Part shown: positions 7,746 through 15,522 of the stretch, piece by piece
How positions within the stretch are numbered: the first letter of the stretch is position 1
Layout of the letters: every line of letters starts with the position of its first letter
Assembly (NCBI RefSeq): GCF_005893125.1
Contig: NZ_VCJS01000083.1
Span: 1 to 51,040, forward strand
Source: Nonomuraea basaltis
GTDB lineage: Bacteria > Actinomycetota > Actinomycetes > Streptosporangiales > Streptosporangiaceae
DNA length: 51,040 bases
Direction: 5' to 3'
Position numbers and translations under genes: made by a program
Notes under the pieces: generated by a model
Seen by the model: only the letters and a program-made list of their open reading frames with translations
Database searches by the model: none
Told to the model about the DNA's origin: nothing

Positions 7746-9074
7746 ATGCGCGATCGCACGCGTTACCTGTACCTGGCCGTCATCGTGGCCGTCCTGCTCG
7801 GGATCCTGGTCGGATTCCTCTGGCCGGAGGTCGGCAAGGAGCTGAAACCTCTAGGCACCGGATTCGTCGCCCTCATCAAGATGGTGATCGGCCCGATCAT
7901 CTTCTGCACGATCGTGCTCGGCGTCGGCTCGGTCAGCCAGGCGGCCAAGGTCGGCAAGGTCGGCGGCCTGGCGCTCGGCTACTTCATCGTCATGTCCACG
8001 GTCGCCCTGCTCATCGGCCTGGTGGTCGGCAACGTCATCGACCCGGGCTCAGGACTCCAGCTTACCGACACCGCCCGGGAGGCCGCCGCGGCCGAGGCGG
8101 CCAAGGGCTCCGAGGGCGACGCCGTCGAGTTCGTGCTCGGCATCATCCCGGACACACTGGTGTCGGCGCTCACCGCGGGTTCGGTGCTGCAGGCGCTGCT
8201 CGTGGCGCTGCTGGCCGGGTTCGCGCTGCAGGCCATGGGCGCCAAGGGCGCGCCGATCCTGCGGGGCGTGGAGCACTTCCAGCGGCTCGTGTTCCGCATC
8301 CTCGCCATGATCATGTGGGCCGCGCCGGTGGGCGCGTTCGGCGCCATCGCCGCCGTCGTCGGCGCCACCGGGATCGAGGCGCTCAAGAGCCTGGCGATCA
8401 TCATGGTCGCCTTCTACGTCACCTGCCTGCTGTTCGTCGGCGTGGTGCTCGGCCCGATGCTGTGGCTGGTGGCCCGGATCAACCTGTTGTCGCTGCTGCG
8501 CTACCTGGGCCGCGAGTTCCTGCTGATCCTGTCCACCTCGTCGTCGGAGACGGCGCTGCCCCGGCTCATCGCCAAGATGGAGCACCTGGGCGTGAGCCGG
8601 ACCGTGGCCGGCATCACGGTGCCGACCGGCTACTCCTTCAACCTCGACGGCACCGCGATCTACCTGACCATGGCCACGCTGTTCATCGCCTCGGCGACCG
8701 GGTCGCCGCTGGAGTTCGGCGAGCAGGTGGCGCTGCTGCTGTTCATGATGATCGCGTCGAAGGGCGCGGCGGGCGTGACCGGCGCCGGGCTGGCCACGCT
8801 GGCCGGCGGCCTGCAGGCGCACCGGCCCGAGCTGGTCGACGGCGTCGGCCTCATCGTCGGCATCGACCGGTTCATGTCCGAGGCCAGGGCGCTGACGAAC
8901 TTCGCCGGCAACGCCGTGGCCACCGTGCTGGTCGGCACCTGGACGGGCGAGTTCGACAAGGAACGCGCCGGCCAGGTGCTGTCGGGGCACGCGCCGTTCG
9001 ACGAGGCCACGCTGCTGGATGAGGACGAGCGGCCGGAGCCCGACGCCGGCGACAGGGAGATGGCGAGGGTCTAG
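7746..9074 (+). CDS. dctA: C4-dicarboxylate:cation symporter (DAACS family)
   Basis: The 442-residue protein matches the dicarboxylate/amino acid:cation symporter family (PF00375). It has about eight hydrophobic segments, the serine-rich re-entrant loop (STSSSETALPRL near 259-270), the PTGYSFNLDGTAIY motif near 295-308 and the conserved GIDRFMSEARALTNFAGNAVA stretch near 376. It would import succinate, fumarate or malate with protons or sodium. GGAGAAA lies seven bases before the ATG. Divergence from a DcuS/DcuR-type system supports DctA over a glutamate carrier such as GltP, although the fold alone does not separate them. Confidence 0.85.
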   Translation: MRDRTRYLYLAVIVAVLLGILVGFLWPEVGKELKPLGTGFVALIKMVIGPIIFCTIVLGVGSVSQAAKVGKVGGLALGYFIVMSTVALLIGLVVGNVIDPGSGLQLTDTAREAAAAEAAKGSEGDAVEFVLGIIPDTLVSALTAGSVLQALLVALLAGFALQAMGAKGAPILRGVEHFQRLVFRILAMIMWAAPVGAFGAIAAVVGATGIEALKSLAIIMVAFYVTCLLFVGVVLGPMLWLVARINLLSLLRYLGREFLLILSTSSSETALPRLIAKMEHLGVSRTVAGITVPTGYSFNLDGTAIYLTMATLFIASATGSPLEFGEQVALLLFMMIASKGAAGVTGAGLATLAGGLQAHRPELVDGVGLIVGIDRFMSEARALTNFAGNAVATVLVGTWTGEFDKERAGQVLSGHAPFDEATLLDEDERPEPDAGDREMARV

Positions 9075-9886
9075 GGCTTGCGCCCGATGCCCACGTAGGC
9101 CATGCGGGTCATCTCCTCGTCCGCGAACAACGGGTGGTCGGGGTCGATGAACGGCCAGCCGTGCGGCCCAGGACCGGTGACCAGGCCCGGCGGGATGAGC
9201 TCGAAGTCGCCGAAGAAGGCGCCGATCTCCCCGCCGGGCCGCGGCGTGAACGCGGCGTTGGCCTTGCGGTAGAACTCGGTGACCTTGGCCGTCCGCTCGG
9301 TGGCCACGTCGTTGGTCACGTGCGAGATCGCCAGATAGCTGCCCGGCGCGACCGCGTCGCGGTAGGCGGCCACGAAATCCTGCGGGTGGTCCTCCTCGGG
9401 GATGAGGTGCAGGATGAACATCATGAGCACGGCCACCGGCCGGTCGAAGTCCAGCAGCCCGCGCACCTCCGGGTCGGAAAGGATCTCCTCCGGCCGGCGC
9501 ACGTCGCCCTGCACCATGGCCACCCGGCTCGGGTCTGCCAGCATCGCCCGGCCGTGCACGGCCACCACCGGGTCGTTGTCCACGTAGACCACGCGCGCCT
9601 CGGGCGCCCATCGGTGCGCCACCTCGTGCACGTTCTCCTGCGCAGGCAGCCCCGAGCCCAGGTCGAGGAATTGCGTGATGCCCTGCTCGCACAAATACCG
9701 CACCAGCCGGCCGATCAGCGCGCGGTTCTCCCTGGTCCCGTCGCGGACCTCCGGCATCACGCTCAGCACCATGTCGCCAAGCTCCCGGTCGGCCTTGAAG
9801 TTGTCCTTGCCGCCGAGAAAGTAGTCGTACATCCGTGCCGCGTTCGGAATATGCGGATCCACGCCCTGCGGGGCCTGTTCTGTCAT
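9071..9886 (-). CDS. SAM-dependent methyltransferase, PF04672 family
   Basis: The 271-residue protein belongs to the actinobacterial S-adenosyl methyltransferase family formerly called DUF574. Recognisable parts are NAARMYDYFLGGKDNF near residues 15-30, the SAM-binding FLDLGSGLPA near 78-87, and VYVDNDPVVAVHGRAML near 105-121. These proteins are abundant in streptomycetes and relatives but their substrates are mostly unknown. The gene converges on dctA, and both stop codons share the palindrome CTAG at 9071-9074. No obvious ribosome binding site precedes the ATG at 9886. Confidence 0.85.
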   Translation of the reverse strand: MTEQAPQGVDPHIPNAARMYDYFLGGKDNFKADRELGDMVLSVMPEVRDGTRENRALIGRLVRYLCEQGITQFLDLGSGLPAQENVHEVAHRWAPEARVVYVDNDPVVAVHGRAMLADPSRVAMVQGDVRRPEEILSDPEVRGLLDFDRPVAVLMMFILHLIPEEDHPQDFVAAYRDAVAPGSYLAISHVTNDVATERTAKVTEFYRKANAAFTPRPGGEIGAFFGDFELIPPGLVTGPGPHGWPFIDPDHPLFADEEMTRMAYVGIGRKP

Positions 9887-9934
9887 GCCATGAATGATCC
9901 ACTACTGGCGTGCCTGATTTCTACCGATTCGGGG

Positions 9935-11275
9935 TTAGGCGGCCGGAAGGCGGAGGACGAATCTCGCGCCGCCCAGGAAGTCCTCCACGGTGATCTGGCC
10001 GCGGTGCGCCATCGCCACGTCCCGCGCGATGGCCAGGCCCAGGCCGGTGCCGCCCGCGTCGCGGCTGCGCGCCGCGTCCAGGCGGGTGAAGCGCTCGAAG
10101 ATGCGGTCGCGGTCCCTCTCGGCGATCTCCACGCCGTCGTTCTCGACCGACAGCACCGCCACGCCGTCCTCGCGGGCGACCTCGACCCGGACGAAGCGCT
10201 CGGCGTGCCGCTGGGCGTTGTCCAGCAGGTTCGTCAGCACCCTGGCCAGCTGGAGCCGTACGCCGTCGACCGCCACCCCCTCGGCCAGGTCCGCGCGTAC
10301 CGGGATCTTGTCGCTGCGGACGGAGAGCTCCTGGCGCACCAGCTCGGCGAGGTCCACCCGCTCCCTGGCCGCGTCCACCCGGGAGCCGATCCTGGCCAGC
10401 AGGAGCAGGTCCGTGATGATGGCCTCCAGGCGGTCGGTGTCGCGCAGGGCGCTGCTCACCAGCGACTCGACGTCGGTGTCCTCCGGATAGAGCTGGGCGC
10501 TCTCGAGCTGCGCGCGCAGCCCGGCGATCGGGGTGCGCAGCTCGTGCGAGGCGTCGGAGGCGAACTGGCGCTGCTGCTCGGCGGAGCGCTCCAGCCTGGC
10601 CAGCGTGCCGTTGACGGACCTGGCCAGCTCTGCCACCTCGTCCTCACCGGGCGGCTGCGTGACGCGGCTGCTCAGGTCGCCGGCGTGCACGGCGTCCAGC
10701 TCCTCCCGCATGGTCGCCACCGGCCGCAGCGCCCGCCCCGTGACCAGCCACGTGGCCCAGCCCGCGAGCGCGATCAGCACGGCGATCTCGGTGAACACGA
10801 TCATCTCGAGGGTGCGCGAGGCCAGCAGGTCGGGTGTGCTGCGGCCGGCGTAGACCACGGGGGAGTCGGCGAAGACGCTCACCCTGACCGCCGACAGGTG
10901 GACGCACTCGGTCGGCAGGCAGTTCGTGGTGCTGATGACCCGGTTCTCGGCCGTGGGGCGCACGTCGCTGAGCGGCGGCAGGTTTCTGGCCGCGTCACTG
11001 GTGGCGAGCACCTGCCCGTCGGGCCCGACGACCTGGATGAGGTTGATCGGCGGCTTGGTCACCGGGAGGGCGGCGCCCATGGGCAGGGCGCCGCTACGCA
11101 TCTCGTACGCGACGTGCTCGGCGGTGTCCCGGGTGTCCTCGAACACGCCGCCCTCGACCAGGGCCCTCGTCGCGATGACCCCGCCGATGCTCACGGGGGT
11201 GAGCACGAGGGCCGCTACGGCCGTCGCGATGAGGGTGACGCGTCCCCGCAGGGACCTCGCCCACAGGGCTGACAC
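9935..11275 (-). CDS. Sensor histidine kinase without adjacent response regulator
   Basis: The 446-residue kinase has a helix at about residues 14-35, an extracellular sensor region to about 155, a second helix at about 158-180, a HAMP domain, the phosphoacceptor motif FASDASHELRTPIAGLR, and ATPase motifs NLLDNAQRHA and GTGLGLAIA. The order is that of ordinary OmpR-partner kinases. The GTG start at 11275 has only a weak GGTGG upstream. In this class the regulator is usually encoded just upstream in the same operon, but here the upstream gene is a glucosidase and the downstream one a methyltransferase, so the kinase is an orphan in its local context. The ligand cannot be inferred. Confidence 0.9.
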   Translation of the reverse strand: MSALWARSLRGRVTLIATAVAALVLTPVSIGGVIATRALVEGGVFEDTRDTAEHVAYEMRSGALPMGAALPVTKPPINLIQVVGPDGQVLATSDAARNLPPLSDVRPTAENRVISTTNCLPTECVHLSAVRVSVFADSPVVYAGRSTPDLLASRTLEMIVFTEIAVLIALAGWATWLVTGRALRPVATMREELDAVHAGDLSSRVTQPPGEDEVAELARSVNGTLARLERSAEQQRQFASDASHELRTPIAGLRAQLESAQLYPEDTDVESLVSSALRDTDRLEAIITDLLLLARIGSRVDAARERVDLAELVRQELSVRSDKIPVRADLAEGVAVDGVRLQLARVLTNLLDNAQRHAERFVRVEVAREDGVAVLSVENDGVEIAERDRDRIFERFTRLDAARSRDAGGTGLGLAIARDVAMAHRGQITVEDFLGGARFVLRLPAA

Positions 11276-11283
11276 CCACCGAC

Positions 11284-11298
11284 ATTACCGAGGGTAAT
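11284..11298. promoter_or_regulatory. Palindrome upstream of the orphan kinase
   Basis: ATTACC-GAG-GGTAAT is a perfect inverted repeat with 6-base arms. It begins nine bases upstream of the kinase GTG codon and could be an operator, possibly autoregulatory. Confidence 0.4.
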
Positions 11299-11340
11299 CA
11301 CCGTCATATGCCGCGTAAAGGAAAAGTTTCCCCCAATTGG

Positions 11341-12834
11341 TCAACGCTGGAGCCAGACCGCGGTGTCCGGCGGGACCGCTCCGTCGGTCGCCAGCGGGCC
11401 GCTGGACACCAGCACCTCGCCCGCCAGGTCGAGGCGCACCGGCTCCTCGCCCGTGTTGAGCACCACGACCAGGCCGGGGTCGCGCTCGATGACCAGCACG
11501 TCCTTGGGGGAGTCCAGCCAGCGCAGCGTGCCGCCGCCGAGCGCCGGGTGCTCCCTGCGGATCCGCAGCGCGGCCCGGTAGAGGTTCAGGGTGGAGGCGG
11601 GGTCGTCCTCCTGGGCCTCGGCCGACAGCTCCGTCCACGCCTCCGGGATCGGCAGCCACGGGTCCCGCCAGCCGCAGCCGGGGGCGGAGGTCCACGGGAC
11701 CGGCACCCGGCAGCCGTCGCGGCTCTCGCCGCGGCGCAGGAACGCCGGGTCCTGGCGCAGCTCGTCAGGCAGGTCGAGCACCTCGGGCAGGCCCAGCTCC
11801 TCGCCGTTGTAGAGGTAGGCCGAGCCGGGCAGGGCCAGCATGAGCAGCGTGGCCGCGCGGGCGCGGGCCAGGCCGCCGTGGCGGGTGACGTGGCGGGGCT
11901 TGTCGTGGTTGGACAGCACCCAGGTGGTCGGAGCGCCCACCAGCTCCGCTTCCTTCAGCGCCTTCTCGATCACCGTGCGGAACGACTTGGCGTGGAAGTC
12001 CGCCATCATGAATTCGAACGAGAACGCCTGGTGCAGCTCGTCGGGCCCCACGTAGCGGGCCAGCCGCTCGGGCGAGGACACCCACGCCTCGGCCACGGCC
12101 ATCCGCCCGCCGGGGTAGGAGTCGAGGATCGGCCGCCACTCGCGGTAGATGTCGTGCACGCCGTCCTGGTCGAAGTACGGCAGCTGCTCGTCGCCGAGCA
12201 TCTCGGCCTGGCGGCCCTCCTTCGGCCCCACGTCGGGCAGCCCGTCGGCCTTGATCATGCCGTGCGCCACGTCGACCCTGAAGCCGTCCACGCCCCGGTC
12301 GAGCCAGAAGCGCAGGACGTCGCGGAACTCGGCGCGCACCTCGGGGTTGTCCCAGTTGAGGTCGGGCTGCTCGGACGCGAACAGGTGGAGGTACCACTGC
12401 CCGTCCTCGACCTGCGTCCACGCCGGGCCGCCGAAGATCGACTCCCAGTCGTTGGGCCGCTCGCGGAAGATGTAGCGGTCGCGCAGCCCTGCCTGGAACC
12501 AGGGGTGCTGGTCGGAGGAGTGATTGGGCACCAGGTCGACGATGACCCTGATGCCCTTGTCGTGGGCGTCGGCGATGAGCGCGTCGAAGTCGCCCAGCGA
12601 GCCGAACATGGGGTCCACGTCGCGGTAGTCGGCCACGTCGTAGCCGCCGTCGGCCATGGGGGAGGTGTAGAAGGGGCTCAGCCAGATGGCGTCCACGCCC
12701 AGCTCGGCGAGGTAGCCCAGGCGGTCGCGCACGCCCTCGAGGTCTCCCATGCCGTCGCCGTTGGCGTCGGCGAAGCTTCGGGGGTACACCTGGTACACGA
12801 CGGCGTCCCGCCACCAGTCGTCGTTGCCGAGCAT
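11341..12834 (-). CDS. GH13 alpha-glucosidase
   Basis: The 497-residue protein is a cytoplasmic glycoside hydrolase family 13 enzyme, probably hydrolysing alpha-1,4 or alpha-1,6 linked glucose from maltose or isomaltose-type oligosaccharides. The catalytic triad is visible: nucleophile Asp188 in GFRVDVAHG, acid/base Glu249 in AVAEAW, and Asp311 in SNHDKPR; the DLVPNHSSDQHPWF and NGDGMGDLEGVRDRL motifs are typical of oligo-1,6-glucosidase/alpha-glucosidase members. There is no signal peptide. The ATG at 12834 was chosen because AAGGAC lies just upstream; a frame extending further upstream lacks family similarity. A deleted paralogue lies at 27780-28107. A LacI-type palindrome upstream (12913-12933) suggests sugar-inducible expression. 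Confidence 0.9.
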   Translation of the reverse strand: MLGNDDWWRDAVVYQVYPRSFADANGDGMGDLEGVRDRLGYLAELGVDAIWLSPFYTSPMADGGYDVADYRDVDPMFGSLGDFDALIADAHDKGIRVIVDLVPNHSSDQHPWFQAGLRDRYIFRERPNDWESIFGGPAWTQVEDGQWYLHLFASEQPDLNWDNPEVRAEFRDVLRFWLDRGVDGFRVDVAHGMIKADGLPDVGPKEGRQAEMLGDEQLPYFDQDGVHDIYREWRPILDSYPGGRMAVAEAWVSSPERLARYVGPDELHQAFSFEFMMADFHAKSFRTVIEKALKEAELVGAPTTWVLSNHDKPRHVTRHGGLARARAATLLMLALPGSAYLYNGEELGLPEVLDLPDELRQDPAFLRRGESRDGCRVPVPWTSAPGCGWRDPWLPIPEAWTELSAEAQEDDPASTLNLYRAALRIRREHPALGGGTLRWLDSPKDVLVIERDPGLVVVLNTGEEPVRLDLAGEVLVSSGPLATDGAVPPDTAVWLQR

Positions 12835-12912
12835 GACTGTCCTTCCCCCGGTTGCCCGAGATGTCGGGTGATGTTCTGGTGAAGGATGTCGCGATCGCTT
12901 CCGCCGGTCAAG

Positions 12913-12933
12913 TGCAAGTTTCGGAAAGTTGCA
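12913..12933. promoter_or_regulatory. LacI-type operator candidate for the alpha-glucosidase
   Basis: A 21-base imperfect palindrome (TGCAAGTTTC-G-GAAAGTTGCA) has nine of ten base pairs matched and a central G. It lies about 80 bases upstream of the glucosidase start. Size, central CG and symmetry fit LacI-family operators. The rest of the 12835-13208 gap shows no gene; it must also carry the promoter of the beta-helix gene on the other side. Confidence 0.6.
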
Positions 12934-13208
12934 AACGTCACTTTCCTTGGATTTGCGCATGTGTAGCTGAGGTCAGGGCGGCACCAGGGATATAGGCCGG
13001 GTAAGGCTTCTTTCGCAAGTTCTTCCAATTCGCCGGGTGAGCCGCTCGCTCTCGGCGCCCGCGCCGAAGGCCTGTACAACGCCAGGACGGCGACGTCATC
13101 CCGGGCGACGGGCCTTCGCTCCGTATCTGGCGCCTCACACTGTGAGCACGCTACGGTTGCCTCTGCCGGATTCCCTTTATTGTTCAACTAGATAGTGGTG
13201 TGCACGTT

Positions 13209-14456
13209 ATGAGGTTGCTCTCCGTGGCCGTCATGGCCTCGCTCCTCCCGGCCGTCCCAGTCGCAGCATCAGCCCAGGCGGGCACGACCTACTACGTGGA
13301 CTCCAAGGCGGGCGACGACGCCGCCGCGGGCACCACCGCCACCGCGCCGTGGAAGTCGCTCGACCAGGCCAACGCGGCCGACCTCAAGCCGGGTGACACC
13401 GTCGCGTTCAAGCGCGGCAGCTCCTTCACCGGCACGCTCACCCTGGCGGCCAACGGCACCGCGGCCCGCCCCCTCTCCGTCAAGCCGTACGGCACCGGCC
13501 CGCTCGCCAAGATCACCGGCACTGACGAGGACTGCGTCGTGATCAGCGGCGACCACTGGCGCGTCAGCGGCCTGCGGGCCTCCCGCTGTCGCTGGGCCGG
13601 CTTCCGGCTCGACGGCGACCACAACGAGCTGGCCGGCGTGCAGGCCGACGGCAACATCGCCGGCGTGCACGTCACGCCGTCCGGCTCGCGCAACACCATC
13701 CGCGACAGCGTCATGACGGACAACAACCGGATGAGCGTCGACGACGACGGCGGCGACGACGACTCCGGCGCCTTCGGCGTGCTGCTCAACGGCGACGACA
13801 ACGTGGTGACCGGCAACACCATCACCGGCAGCTTCGCCAAGAGCCAGGACTACGGCACCGACGGGGCCGCCGTCGAGATCTTCAACGGCGACCGCAACCG
13901 GGTCACCCGCAACGTCTCCAGGAACAACGAGACCTTCACCGAGCTGGGCGCCGCGAAGGGCAAGACCGCCACCGGCAACGTCTTCGCCTTCAACGTCGTG
14001 ACCTCCTCCCGCCGCGGCTCCTTCCTCATCACCCGCGGCCCCCGCCACATCGTCGGCCCGGTCAAGGGCACCGTCGCCGCGCACAACTCGGTCTACCTGC
14101 CGGCCAAGGACACCGTCGGCTGGTCCTGCCACGACGGCTGCGCGCCGTCGATACTCAAGCTGCGCAACAACGTCATCGTCGTCGGCGGGGTGGCCGGCTG
14201 GGAGGACGGCAAGGGCGCCGACGAGGCCGGCAGCGTTTACCAGGGCCGCATGGGCGGGTTCAAGCTCGGGCCCAAGTCGACGAAGGCGGACCCGAAGTTC
14301 GTCTCCCGCACGGACCTGCGCCTGCGCCCCGGCTCCCCGGCGCTCGGCCGCGGCCTCGCCCTCACCCCCCAGTGGTACGGCGGCAAGGCCTTCGCCAAGG
14401 ACGCCGCGGGCAAGCCGGTGGCCGGTCCGCCGGACGCGGGCGCGTACCAGCACTGA
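13209..14456 (+). CDS. Secreted right-handed beta-helix protein
   Basis: The ATG at 13209 gives a 415-residue protein. It begins with a classic signal peptide (MRLLSVAVMASLLPAVPVAASAQA, cleavage after AQA) and is exported. The mature part starts with YYVDSKAGDDAAAGT, a repeat-entry motif common in pectate-lyase-like and alginate-lyase-like parallel beta-helix proteins, and carries repeated asparagine/glycine-rich turns (NTIRDSVMTDNN, NVVTGNTITGS, NRVTRNVSRNN). It may bind or cleave a polysaccharide, but no catalytic residues were recognised with confidence. An upstream GTG at 13200 is in frame; neither start has a good ribosome binding site. Confidence 0.75.
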   Translation: MRLLSVAVMASLLPAVPVAASAQAGTTYYVDSKAGDDAAAGTTATAPWKSLDQANAADLKPGDTVAFKRGSSFTGTLTLAANGTAARPLSVKPYGTGPLAKITGTDEDCVVISGDHWRVSGLRASRCRWAGFRLDGDHNELAGVQADGNIAGVHVTPSGSRNTIRDSVMTDNNRMSVDDDGGDDDSGAFGVLLNGDDNVVTGNTITGSFAKSQDYGTDGAAVEIFNGDRNRVTRNVSRNNETFTELGAAKGKTATGNVFAFNVVTSSRRGSFLITRGPRHIVGPVKGTVAAHNSVYLPAKDTVGWSCHDGCAPSILKLRNNVIVVGGVAGWEDGKGADEAGSVYQGRMGGFKLGPKSTKADPKFVSRTDLRLRPGSPALGRGLALTPQWYGGKAFAKDAAGKPVAGPPDAGAYQH

Positions 14457-14539
14457 GACGGACCACCTTCGCGGAGCCGACGTGGCGCGGCGCCGAGATC
14501 GCCAGGTGAGGACTGCGCTCTTTTGACGGTGCCGGTGTC

Positions 14540-14551
14540 TAGAGTGGGCCC
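14540..14551 (+). promoter_or_regulatory. Possible -10 element for a leaderless transcript
   Basis: TAGAGT at 14540-14545 is followed by exactly six bases and then the GTG start codon at 14552. In actinobacteria this spacing places the transcription start at the initiation codon. No ribosome binding site is present and no good -35 is visible. Confidence 0.4.
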
Positions 14552-14854
14552 GTGCTTGTTCCAGATCTTCGCCAGCCCCTCGTCAGGCAGCTCGCCGAGT
14601 CCGACGCTCCGCGCCACTACTGGCACATCGCCGACGAGGACGGCCGGGCCTGGCTGTTCGAGAGCGTCGAGGGCGACGGCGAGCACTGGGCGATCAGGCA
14701 GGTCGAGGTCGGCGCCGATCGTGTCGCCCGCTGCTACTGGTGGCGGCGGCTGCAGGACGAGCAGGGCTTCCTCACCGACCAGCCGCTGGAGATCTGGGAG
14801 CTGACCGAGATCACCGAGGTGGCGTTCGAGGCCGTCTGGCAAGCGTCCGCCTGA
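14552..14854 (+). CDS. Small uncharacterised protein
   Basis: This 100-residue acidic protein is rich in tryptophan and aromatic residues (HYWHIADEDGRAW, CYWWRRL, LEIWELTEITE). The pattern of a short beta-rich domain with an E-W-x-x-R-x-V-E strand is reminiscent of DUF6881, but the match is by eye and weak. It is soluble, without signal peptide or membrane segment. It lies downstream of the beta-helix gene on the same strand with a 95-base gap and converges on a TetR gene. Function unknown. Confidence 0.6.
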   Translation: MLVPDLRQPLVRQLAESDAPRHYWHIADEDGRAWLFESVEGDGEHWAIRQVEVGADRVARCYWWRRLQDEQGFLTDQPLEIWELTEITEVAFEAVWQASA

Positions 14855-14905
14855 GCCCGTCACGGCCGATGCGTCCGCCGGGGGCCGTCGATCCGCGGCC
14901 CGGCG

Positions 14906-15469
14906 TCATCGGCCGGGTCCCACCAGGCCGTGGATGATCAGGTTGATGGCCGTGTCGAGGTTGCGGTCGGTCTCCTCGGGATCGTCCCGCAGGTGCCCCT
15001 GGATCTCGAAGAGGACGAGGCCCGAGACGAACGCGTGGAGCACGTCGCTCGTCCGGCGCAGCTCCTCCTCCGGCACTCCGGCCAGCCGCAGCACCCGGCC
15101 GAGCACCTGCCACATCGCCATCCGCCGGTCGGCGACGAGCTCCGGGTGGTTGTGGACGTGGCTCCACAGGGCGGGATGCGCCCGCGCGTGCCGGTAGTAG
15201 GCCCGCGCCAGCGCCCTGAGCTGGTCCTGCCACGGCGCGCCGTCATCCGGCGGCAGGTCCATCCGCGCCGCCGCCGTGGCGCAGATCAGCCCGAGCAGCG
15301 CCTCTTTGCTCTCCACGTGGTGGTAGAGCGACATCGGGTTGACGTCCAGCGCCGCGGCCAGCTTGCGCATGGACAGCCCCTCCACGCCGCCCTCGTCCAT
15401 CAGCCGAAGCGCCGTGGAGCTGATCTCTTCGAGACTCAGGGGCTCACCCCTGCGCGCGCTCACTGCCAT
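14906..15469 (-). CDS. TetR-family repressor of the CYP102 gene
   Basis: The 187-residue protein has an N-terminal TetR helix-turn-helix (LSLEEISSTALRLMDEGGVEGLSMRKLAAALDVNPMSLYHHVESKEALL, in short stretches: MRKLAAALDV and LYHHVESKEAL) and a C-terminal all-helical ligand domain. The ATG at 15469 was chosen because it is the first methionine just ahead of the DNA-binding domain; the frame stays open further upstream but would encode the operator itself. That start codon lies inside the operator palindrome, so binding should also repress its own gene. In Bacillus megaterium the TetR protein BM3R1 controls CYP102A1, a direct precedent. Fatty acids or xenobiotics are plausible inducers. Confidence 0.9.
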   Translation of the reverse strand: MAVSARRGEPLSLEEISSTALRLMDEGGVEGLSMRKLAAALDVNPMSLYHHVESKEALLGLICATAAARMDLPPDDGAPWQDQLRALARAYYRHARAHPALWSHVHNHPELVADRRMAMWQVLGRVLRLAGVPEEELRRTSDVLHAFVSGLVLFEIQGHLRDDPEETDRNLDTAINLIIHGLVGPGR

Positions 15470-15504
15470 ACACCGTATGGTAGCTTCAGCCATACGGTGT
15501 ATGG
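15466..15504. promoter_or_regulatory. Double TetR operator between tetR and the CYP102 gene
   Basis: CCATACACCGTATGG at 15466-15480 and CCATACGGTGTATGG at 15490-15504 are each near-perfect palindromes and are exact reverse complements of each other, separated by nine bases. The second extends to AGCCATACGGTGTATGGCT (15488-15506). The left site covers the TetR start codon, and the right one ends 18 bases before the P450 start, so occupancy would block both genes. Confidence 0.85.
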
Positions 15505-15522
15505 CTACCTTAGGGAGCACTC

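Noticed and set aside
12835..13187. Possible extra gene or N-terminal extension upstream of the alpha-glucosidase
   Set aside because: The open frame has no family similarity, would encode the operator palindrome, and the ATG at 12834 has a good ribosome binding site.
15470..15520. Longer N-terminus for the TetR repressor of CYP102
   Set aside because: The added residues would be encoded by the operator palindromes themselves, and the conserved DNA-binding domain starts just after the chosen ATG.
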